The notes beneath the pieces were generated by a model. That model did no database searches. It saw only the letters and a program-made list of their open reading frames with translations, and had not been told where the DNA came from. A stretch of DNA of 64,000 nt from Charina bottae (lineage: Eukaryota > Chordata > Lepidosauria > Squamata > Charinaidae): positions 105,133,981 through 105,197,980 of the forward strand of contig JALMGJ010000002.1 in the NCBI GenBank assembly GCA_023362775.1, in the 5' to 3' direction. The position numbers and the translations under genes are program-made. Below, piece by piece: positions 1 to 64,000 of the stretch (the first letter of the stretch is position 1; each line of letters opens with the position of its first letter).

Positions 1-23
1 TGTGTGTGTGTGTGTGTGTGTGT
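1..23 (+). repeat. (TG)n microsatellite at the window edge
   Basis: It is a pure TG run, cut by the window start. Confidence 0.95.
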
Positions 24-2328
24 ACTGTATGTATGTATATATGGTTGCTATCAGTTATATATTTTATATTCTATAGTTTTAAGAGAAGTATCTTTTAGGA
101 TAGGGATGGATAGCCTTTTTCTTCCAGGTGTTGGACTACAACTTCCATTATCCTTGACCATTTACCTTATCAAATTGTGTTCATGGAAGTTATACAATAA
201 CAACTGGATGACTACAAATTCATCACCACTTAGAAATTAAAAATCAATTTAGATTTCCAATTGAAATAATGATATCAATGTATTGACTATAACAAAATTT
301 TGTTACACCAATTTAGTAAGATACAGACATCAGAGGTAACAAATTTAAATATGTGAGTCAGTTGTCAATAATAGTTTTAAATTAATTATTTGTCTGCAAA
401 AATATTCTAACTTATATAGTATGTCTTTCACCTTTTAATACATATTGACTGTGATCACAATGCAGTTATAAATGTGCATCTTATTGATGACAGGGTAGTG
501 GAATTGTGCTAGATTATGACCCAATACATTAAGTTGCTAACTTTATATTTTATTGTCTAATTTACAGTGCAAATTGTTGCTAAAAGAAGACACATATTTG
601 ATATTGCTGCTTGATGCATTTTTGAACTTTTCTCAAGCACAGATTGGTCTGAGCTATAGGCATCTTTCTAATCATTTTGTACTGCTATTTTTCAGTGTTG
701 AAATTAAAAATTAGGCAAGATTCATGGGGCATATTTACATAATTTCTAAAAAGGATCTAACAGTGATTGTTTCAATAATCTCCTGGATCTTTAATCCTTG
801 AATAATGAAACCAGCAGGAAGTGGAAACTTTCAACTGTTCAAATGCTTAGAAAGTCAGGAAATGTGTGTTACATGCAAAGAGAAGGGGAGTCATAATTCT
901 TTGGAATTTGGCACCATATAATGATAGTCTCATAAAATACATTAAAAGCTTTTTTTTTCTTTTTGAGTGACTTATTGAATCAAACTTTGAAAAATAAAAA
1001 GTCTAATATTAGGAAAAAATGAACAGTTTTAGAATAATCTATTCAAGAATAAGATAAACTAGCTTTTCAGGAGACCAATTCTAAGTATAGTAGTGTGGTA
1101 TAGGAATTAAGGTGTTGAGCTAGGACCATGGACATCCAGGTTCCTCACCCATGGATGTTCATTGGGAGACTTTGGAGAGCCATCTCTTAGCCCAAACTAC
1201 TTCACAGGAAGTAAGGGGCACAACAAGATTTCCCCCCCTTTCACTAATGTTTCCAGTCCACACCTCTCCCAATTGTTTTGGGGGAAGTCCCCCAAACCTC
1301 AGGAAAAAAATTTAATTAAGGATTGGATGTAATTTCCTTTTTCCATTCTGCTGATGAAAAGCTATGCTTGCAGCAGTAAGGGTTAATTGAATATAAGGCC
1401 ATCACTTAAGATGTCTTCATTGATCAGTTTGGGGCTTCTTTTCTCTCAGTGTTCATGCAAAGTGCAAGTGTTTTTATAAAAATAATTCCCATGATATTGG
1501 ATATATGTTGTTCATTGGTTTATTTTCACATATCAGCTCCATGTCTCTTGGTATGAAGTTTCTTTTCTTTTATCTCGAAGGAATGAAAGGGATCACACAG
1601 TATGTATGGATGGCTATATTGAGAACAAATGTTGAACAGGAACTCATGAGTTCTGGGTAAAAAACTGAAAACATAATCTTTCTAAAAATTTGCTCTCACA
1701 AACTTGATAGCTGACTCCCACAAGGGGTTCTGACTCCACAAGGGGTTCTGATATACAATGTTAACCATTTATGCCTGTGAAGTGAGGGCAAATCTGCCTG
1801 GCTCATTTACAGGGGTTTAGAAATAGTCTGATTCACACTGGATTGGTCTGAAGATTGTCTGATCCAGCTCAGTCTCCAGACTGCAAGGAGATTGAGAAAA
1901 ACTATTGTAAGCTTTGTCCTCCCATATCTAGCACAGGAAAAACAGACATCTAGAAAAAAAATTTTTTTTAAAAAAAAATCAGAATAGAATGAAATCTGCA
2001 GCCATTATGAGCAAATTTCAGAGAGATCACCATAAGAATTTTGGGATTATATTCCTACAACATTGTGCTTTTACATTTTTTGCTTTGAGACAGAATATGA
2101 TGAAACTTGCAGCAAAAGGTATTCCTATCATGCCAAATGTCCATGGCAAACTTCAAGCAGGTTGAGAGGGTTTCATGCAAAAGGAAGGGGGTGATAATAA
2201 GAAATAATTATATCGCTTTCTGAACATGGTGCAGCTGTTTGTTGGGGTTGTGGGTGAGAAGTATATGAGATTAACTCACAGGTCTCTTTTCTATAAACAA
2301 AAACAGTCTTTAAACCAATAAGCTAGCT
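24..2328. other. No gene recognised (probable DLC-like 5' intron)
   Basis: AT-rich DNA without conserved coding frame or clear repeat. A search for a short DLC first exon gave nothing convincing. Confidence 0.5.
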
Positions 2329-2336
2329 AAGTTAAT

Positions 2337-2478
2337 CAGGGATGGAACTAGGGTCTGTGACACCCGGGGCAAACATGGATTCCGAACCCTCCCATGGGTT
2401 ATTTTGTCATTTTGGCGCACCCCCCAGTGCGGCGCCCGGGCACATGCCCCGCTTGCCCCCCCCCTAGTTGCGGCCCTG
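2337..2478. mobile_element. 142-bp hAT-type miniature element
   Basis: The ends cagggatggaactaggg and cctagttgcggccctg form an inverted repeat. The flanks aagttaat/aagttagt (2329-2336, 2479-2486) match at 7 of 8 bases. Confidence 0.72.
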
Positions 2479-2849
2479 AAGTTAGTTAATAAAATATCAT
2501 TTTATAACTGCTGAAGATGAGGAAAAATGAGGTGGAATTAATGGTAAAGTATTCCAAGATCTTGCCACCCATCGCAAATTGCCAAGTTATTGGCGTGAGA
2601 AATGACACTTGAGAAATTGGTGTGAGAAATGAAAGTGAAGGACACTTTCATTGTGGTGACTGCTAGGGGTCTAATCACAAAGGTCACTCTGAGTTAAGGC
2701 TAGGTCTGTTAATACTTTGAATCCAGTCTTTTTCTGTGGTTTCTTGCCTGAATCATAGGTTGATAACCATGTTATTTAATCTGGTAATACTTTGATTTAT
2801 TTCACTTTCTCTTTAAAACTTGTGCCTACTTTCAGTTCCTGATTTTTTG

Positions 2850-2928
2850 GTAGGGTTATCCCCTCTGGGGGGGGGAGATGGGCAGTGATATAAGTATGAT
2901 AAATAAATAAAAAATAAATAAAAATTAT
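2850..2928 (+). mobile_element. Old L2 3' tail
   Basis: ccctctgggggggggagatg, then ggcagtgatataagtatgat and (AAATA)n, resembles the L2 end. Only the right half of the stem-loop is clear. Confidence 0.5.
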
Positions 2929-4672
2929 GATCTGTCTTCCATCTGTGATAGTAATACCATATGTTCCTTGTTATTTCCTAATCTCTTTTTATTTGGGTTC
3001 CTTTGCTATTGAGTAATGCTTCTGCTTCTACTTTTGAACAGACTGAATACAATCGTGGGCTCCTGGTTATTTCAGAATTTACACAATTCCTGCTCTAAAG
3101 AGCTATAGGCAGTGGATAAAGTTTGCAGGTCTTTGGTTCACAAGATATGTAGAGCGGTGGACTTTGCAGTCATCTAGTAACTAGCACATACTTTATTTAT
3201 CCCCACCCTGTAAAAAAAATTCAGAATGTCAACTATAGTCCATGTTGCAGCAATGTCAACGTTTTATAGTTGGAAAGCTCTAGTATTCAACCACTGTCTA
3301 ATATTACCTATGGATGTGGTTTATTTAAACATTTTTTTTAATTAATGACAATTACCTACATTTGTGTGACACATCAAGACATAAATCTGGGTTGAAAATT
3401 CAGTGATTTGATTTACACATCACATTATGCTGAAGCCAAAGTAACTACACACTGGTTTAAAGTGATGTGGGGTACTCTGTTACTGATGCGGCGGCATTTT
3501 AGGATCTTGCAATATAGACCTGAAGGCCTTTTATGTAGTCTGCTTACCCTATAATTAAGTTGTCGTTAATCCCCATTGTACTTTGGTTATGTGCTTTGAT
3601 TTGGAACTACATAAATAAATAATTAAATGTGTACAGTTGGAGAGTGAGTCTGGAAACTAACACATACAATGCAAAGTGAAAACTCTGCAAATATTTCATC
3701 AACTTACAGCTTTCTCTGATTTGATAACTCTGTGCTGATCATGTTACAGAAAGCTGCACAATAATGGTGCATTCACTCTGTGTCTCAGGTGTGACTAGAG
3801 ACACCCAAGTTGTATCCTTCCTCCTTAGCTGTCAGAGTTTGCACTGAGACCTTTAAGTCTGAAAGCTCTGGCAATTCAACTTCTACCAGAGCTATAACCT
3901 AAACTAGGTTGGGAAAAAGAACAGTCCTGGGTGTGTCTTCATAAGGGACCTAATAACTTGCACTATTTTCTCATTTTAGAGATGATGAACCTATACTTTT
4001 CCAGAAGTATATAAAATATGTTTGCATTTTTAAGGTATCTGGTGAATGTTCTGTAGTTCTCAGTTCTGTTTCCCCCTTTTTCCTGTGAGAATGTTACACT
4101 GTTATAGCTGCAAGGTCTCTATTAATTGCTACCAAATGACTAGCTGTATTTCCTGACATCTGTTTAGCTAACTAAATACTAAGTAGTGTAGATGGAGAGT
4201 TGTGTAACTAAAATGCTTAGGAATAAGTGGAGGATAATGGAAGTGATTGTTTCTTCAAAATGCTAAGAATATTTATCAAAGCACTGGAGTGCCAAGATGT
4301 CTCAAAGACAAGCTCTGGCTTTTTGGATTAAGTTTTTGCTGGTTGAGTTTGATACTGTATGCTTTTTCTGTTGTGGAACACTTTCTGTATGACAATCCCC
4401 AGCTATTTTGCATTGCTAAAGCTATCATGTTATTATGCAATTACATATTCAAATGCTTCTACTCTATGTTTGGGTCATCATCATAGTTATATAATGAGTA
4501 TATGAAGAGTAATATATTGCAAGAGCCTATTGGGGGTTAGGGATTATTTTGGTGAAGATACCAAAACAAGTAGGTTGATTTTGACTTAGTAGCATGACGT
4601 AATGATAGTAGTTCTTCTTCCTTAATATTGGAATATCAGTCTTTAAAGTTGTTTTCTGATTCTTTCTTTCAG
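2929..4672. other. No gene recognised (probable intron)
   Basis: Only short chance frames (for example 4247-4486) with no family likeness. No repeat identified. Confidence 0.5.
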
Positions 4673-33977
<29,305 letters not shown>

Positions 33978-34869
33978 AACAAAGCCAAAGAGGACAATTT
34001 GATGCTTCTGGATATGAAGGCAATGCAAGATGGCTTGAGTTACCATTTTCAAAACCTAAGCTTAAGCTAGTTAGCTTTTTAAAATTCTGATAAACTGAGA
34101 AAGCAATATATAAAGGGAACAGAGAAGAATTTTACAAACGAAAGTTTCAGTTTAAACATATCCTTCAACTGAATAATTTACACACTTTTATAGTGTTTTA
34201 CCAAGAAAATGGAATTATTTTGATTACTACTTAATTTATTTAAAAGGAACATCTTTTAATATTCTATTTTAACTAATGTGTAAATGAGATATATTTTTAG
34301 ATGTTTTATTGATTGAAAATGTGAAAGCAATAGTAAAATATTTTAGCAGTTTAGCAGCTTACAGCCTGCCCAGCTTTTATGCTGAATATTTGTTTTTTAT
34401 TATTGTAACATATTAGGAAACAATGATGCTTGCATAGGAAACTTAAGCTAAGCTATGCTACATTCTATCTATCGGTCATAGATATCTGTGTCTTGAGTAG
34501 CCACAAACATACTTGAGGATTTAGACATAAATTTTTAATGCAGGAATTTTTCAATTTGCTTTATAAGACACGCTCAAGGCTATGTTCAAAGCAGAATAGG
34601 CACTTTAAATTGAACACATGTTTACCATTGTGAAATAATCTATTAAACAGTAATACATGGATCTGCAAAACAGCTCTAGATTCACATTCTGTGTTTACTG
34701 AATATGCTGTTTTCTTTTGTTTCTTTTGTACTGAAAAATGGGGACTTGAAGATAATCTCACTCTTTAAAAAAAGAAATCTCTACATATCTACAAGTAGCT
34801 TTCATTTACAATACTGGATGGAAGGATTTTGAATGAGAAATTGAATCAGACAATGACTGGTTTTATATA

Positions 34870-36430
<1,561 letters not shown>

Positions 36431-36909
36431 TACATGCTAATCCACAAGTTTACTATGTATTTGGGTCTGTACAATATAGTAAATCATATTGTGGCTTAGT
36501 GCAGTGAGTGAACCCAGTTTCTGGCATAATTTTATCCTTCTACTACTTGTATTTTTTTTACCACTTTGCTTCTGCATAATTTTCTTTTGTTTTCTCACTC
36601 CAGTATAATGGAACATTGTATCTTTTAGACATTTTGTGCAGCCCTTTAGGATTTTTTCTTCATTTTTGAAATAAGTTACCCCAAGTTTGCTAGTACTTTT
36701 TGCATGTGGAGTGCATTTTTGCTTCTAGCTCCATAAGCTTAAAAGGCCTCATAGTATTATATAATTAGTATTTTCCTTAATTGCTATAAAATGTGGTATT
36801 GGTTTTCCAGCTGCATAAGCTTGTAATCCACCATTCCTAATCAATGGATGGCTGCTAACACATGAGACCTAACCTTACAGTTAACTTAATAGAATCAAGG
36901 TAATCAAAT

Positions 36910-37244
36910 GCGTGGTGGCTCAGCGGGTAAGACATCAGGCTTGTCGATCGGAAGGTCGCAAGTTCGGAGGTTCGAATCCCTAGCCCCGCGTGATGGAGTG
37001 AGCTCCCGCACTAGCCCCAGCTCTTGCCAACCTAGCAATTTGAAAGCATGCAAATGCAAGTAGATAAATAGGTACCACTTTGGTGGGTAGGTAACAGCAT
37101 TCCGGGCACATCATGCCGGCCACATGACCGCAGAAGCGTCTTCAGACAGCGCTGGCTCTTCGGCTAACAAACGGAGATGAGCACCGGCCCCTAGAGTCGG
37201 ACGCCACTGCACAAATGTGCGGGGGGAACCTTTACCTTTTTTAC
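36910..37244 (+). mobile_element. tRNA-derived SINE, same family, complete
   Basis: It runs from gcgtggtggctcagcgggta to ggggggaacctttacctttt. The target duplication taatcaaat lies at 36901-36909 and 37245-37253. It is in the probable DLC-like 3' UTR. Confidence 0.88.
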
Positions 37245-38374
37245 TAATCAAATTTAGGTATATGATTACCCAGTGGGTATAGCATAACAAGAGGAATTCT
37301 AAAAAAACTGCTAATTCAAGTATCTGCCCTATTTTTGGTGACACCCCCCCCCCTCCCCGCATTACAGCTATCCTATTCAGGATATTCAATGTTCACTTTT
37401 ATGGTGAAGTTTTCTGCAGCTGCTTGCGGGAGATGCCAGTACCAAGCTCACCTTGGCTGATCTTGAAAAATCTGGTTAGTATTTGGATGGAAGACAGTCA
37501 GACTGAGAAACTGAAAAAACTTGGAAGAATGCAGTGGCAAACTACCACTGCATGTGTTCATGCAGTTAGTAGTGACTTTAAATTGTTTATTTTCTGCACT
37601 CTGCCAGTCTATCTGGATCCAAGTGTCATAGTGCAAAATGTTTTTTTTTAAACATTAAGATAATAGCTAGATGCAGCATTTCACTTGGGTATTCTATTTT
37701 GTGCTATAGTTTATACATACTGCCATCCATCTGGGTTACTTTTTTATTAGGGTGTTGTAAATATTCAGATATTCCTTAATAATTTTATGGTTGATATATT
37801 TATATATTATTGTAATAACATATACAGTACTATACTGATACATTACATACACACTTCATATTAATGTGATACTCTACAAACCTCTCAGTGAAAGAAATGT
37901 GTTTGCTGCAGCTATTTTTCCTAGCTGTTTCATTATTGCTTTCATTAGTAATACCTAACTAGCCAAATGGACTCCTTGGATTGTGATGACAAAATGTATC
38001 TTCTTTAAAAAAAAAATTGTGTAATATTGCTAGTATTATAAAACAAATTCTTGGTATTTTTACCACTGTTTATGTTTCCAACAACAAAAAACCTCTTGCC
38101 ACATGGCATCAAATTACAAAACTTTAGACATGGAGAAGGGGACTTGGTATTAATTAAAGTGCTAATATTTAGCAGCCAAGTAGCAATTTTGGTAATGGGG
38201 GGGGGGGGGGGAAGGGAGAAGGAAGAAAATAATATATTGAATAATATTGGTACTTCAAGTTTAATATGTTGAATATGCTGCAGTATTTTACTTCTGTACC
38301 GTCCACTTGTATTTGCCAAAATAATTTTAGTAAAAAAATTGTTAACATTCTTGAGTTATTGACAATGCACCTTT

Positions 38375-38380
38375 AATAAA
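38375..38380 (+). promoter_or_regulatory. Candidate distal polyadenylation signal, DLC-like gene
   Basis: AATAAA is followed 20-60 bp later by T/G-rich DNA. It lies 4.4 kb past the DLC-like stop and about 440 bp from the opposing RARS1 signal. Confidence 0.35.
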
Positions 38381-38815
38381 AAGGTGAAGCACTCCATCAC
38401 TTCATTATTGATATGTGTGGCACAGGTAACTTTCTTCCTATTCTGTAACACTGTATGTTTTCAATCACTGCAATGTACAACTTGATAAACTATCTAAGGA
38501 AGCTAGAGGATCCCCTGGCAGTTAGGAACATCTTTTTCATTTAGGGTTGCATAAAGCCTCTGACCCAAATATTCCATTTTACTGAGCTCAATCAAGCATG
38601 CCAACTCTTAAAAGAATCTTGTTCTTGCTTACAAAGCTTCCCTTCTGTAATTCAAATTTTATGTGAACTTTAAATTTAGGCAAATTTCAGAATGTGTATA
38701 GATCCTTTTTGCATATAGTTTTTGTATCTGAAGAGAGACCTAACTTGCTGAAACACAATGGCAAGCACTTCTGACACCGTAAGAAAGAGGAAATCAAATT
38801 TGAGCATCTGTTGTT

Positions 38816-38821
38816 TTTATT
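38816..38821 (-). promoter_or_regulatory. Polyadenylation signal of RARS1
   Basis: The plus strand reads TTTATT, that is AATAAA on the minus strand, 76 bp past the RARS1 stop. A short 3' UTR is usual for this gene. It is the only good hexamer between the stop and the candidate signal of the opposite gene. Confidence 0.65.
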
Positions 38822-38896
38822 CATTTCTAGTCCTGGCAAAAAAAAAAAAGTAATTCTTTATCTTTTGTTTCTAACCGTTTTTAAAAGTTGTTCTAA

Positions 38897-63151
<24,255 letters not shown>

Positions 63152-63307
63152 CTAGAAAGCCATAATGATTTTGGTTTTTTGTTCAATACTAGAGTTTATT
63201 TCCTACAATTAAATAAATGGCACCACTGGACTATAAATGAAAATACCCGACATAGAACTAAATTTCCAAGGAAAATGCCCATTTATGTTAAAAATTAAAT
63301 TTAAATT

Positions 63308-63332
63308 TATGTATGTATGTATGTATGTATGT
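63308..63332 (+). repeat. (ATGT)n microsatellite
   Basis: There are about six units beside the minus-strand L2. Confidence 0.9.
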
Positions 63333-63339
63333 CAACTTG

Positions 63340-64000
63340 TATTACCGCTCCATCTCCCCCAAGGGGGACTCTGGGCGGTTTACAATACAAAAATTTAAAA
63401 TCTTTAAAAATAGCTACAATTTAAAATACATTACAAGACTAATACATTAAGCATAAAAAATCCAATAGGCGATGGATTATTCTCTTTAAAAGGGCTCTAC
63501 GGCACTAGCCATCTCCAAGAGGAACTATTCCCATTCCCATCCCACGCGAGGCAGCACAGCCAGGTCTTTAAATTCTTCCGGAAGGACAGGAGCGATGGGG
63601 CCTCTCACACCTCTGGGGGCAGAATGTTCCAAAGAGTGGGTGCCACCACGGAAAAGGCTCGCCTTCTGGACCCCGCCAAACGACACTCCCTTGACGATGG
63701 GGTCCGAAGCATGCCCTCTCTACATGATCGAGTGGGACGGTTTGAAGTCATGCGGATGAGACGGTCCCTCAGGTAGCCTGGTCCGATGCCATGTAGGGCT
63801 TTAAAGGTCATAACCAACACCTTGAATTGCACCCGGAAGTACACTGGCACCCAGTGCAGCTGGCGTAACGGAGGTGTCACATGGGCCAATCTAGGGGCAC
63901 CCATAACTGCACGCGCAGCCGCATTTTGGACCAGCTGAAGCTTCCAGATACTCTTCAAGGGTAGCCCCATGTAGAGCGCATTGCAGTAATCTATGTGAGA
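63340..64000 (-). mobile_element. L2 copy, minus strand, running off the window
   Basis: The L2 stem-loop (ccatctcccccaaggggg, then ctctgggcggtt) lies at 63348-63381. MGLPLKSIWKLQLVQNAAAR and LRQLHWVPVYFRVQFKVLVM are read on the minus strand at 63605-63970. The frame is open over 121 codons, so the copy is fairly young. It lies in RARS1 intron 1. Confidence 0.88.

Overview
The window is vertebrate nuclear DNA, almost certainly from a squamate reptile (snake or lizard). It is AT-rich and intron-heavy. It carries the repeat mix usual for squamates: L2-type LINEs of several ages, Penelope-like elements, tRNA-derived SINEs, hAT-type miniature elements with 8-bp target duplications, Tc1 transposons and long microsatellites. 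There are no operons or prokaryotic genes.

Two protein-coding genes fill the window, tail to tail. On the + strand, 13 exons between 4673 and 33977 encode a DLC-family Rho GTPase-activating protein with SAM, serine-rich linker, LD-like motif, RhoGAP and START regions. About 1,058 residues are visible and only the short first coding exon is missing. On the - strand, 14 exons between 63151 and 38897 encode cytosolic arginyl-tRNA synthetase (RARS1). They match exons 2-15 of a 15-exon gene. Exon 1 was not found and probably lies past the right edge. Every junction in both models has AG/GT borders and keeps the reading frame. The two stop codons lie about 4.9 kb apart, and a Tc1 transposon and a SINE sit between them.

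The DLC-family gene is the most interesting protein finding. It looks like DLC1 in architecture and in several motifs, but it is too divergent to be an ordinary amniote DLC1, and it sits beside RARS1. As far as I know, no mammalian DLC gene occupies that position. I infer a fourth DLC paralogue that mammals may have lost. Its intron 8 also holds an unexplained 139-codon open frame with splice-like borders, in phase with the upstream exon.

Repeats by region: 1-4.7 kb is quiet apart from a small hAT-type element. 7.9-9.8 kb holds an insert flanked by direct repeats, a SINE carrying a 152-bp tandem duplication, and a terminal-inverted-repeat element. 11.8-13.7 kb is a Penelope-like element with an L2 nested in it and a hammerhead-like motif at its end. 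17.9-20.5 kb holds microsatellites and a 711-bp GC-rich fold-back element. 20.9-28.9 kb holds old L2 copies and two copies of a GC-rich hAT-type family. 34.9-36.4 kb is a decayed Tc1. 42.0 kb is a minimal Penelope-type hairpin insertion. 52.1-55.2 kb is an L2 with a single stop in its endonuclease-reverse transcriptase frame. 59.5-61.0 kb is a Tc1 with an intact 340-residue transposase. 62.3-64.0 kb holds another hAT-type copy and a further L2.

Homology calls rest on recognition of protein families from memory. No database search was possible.
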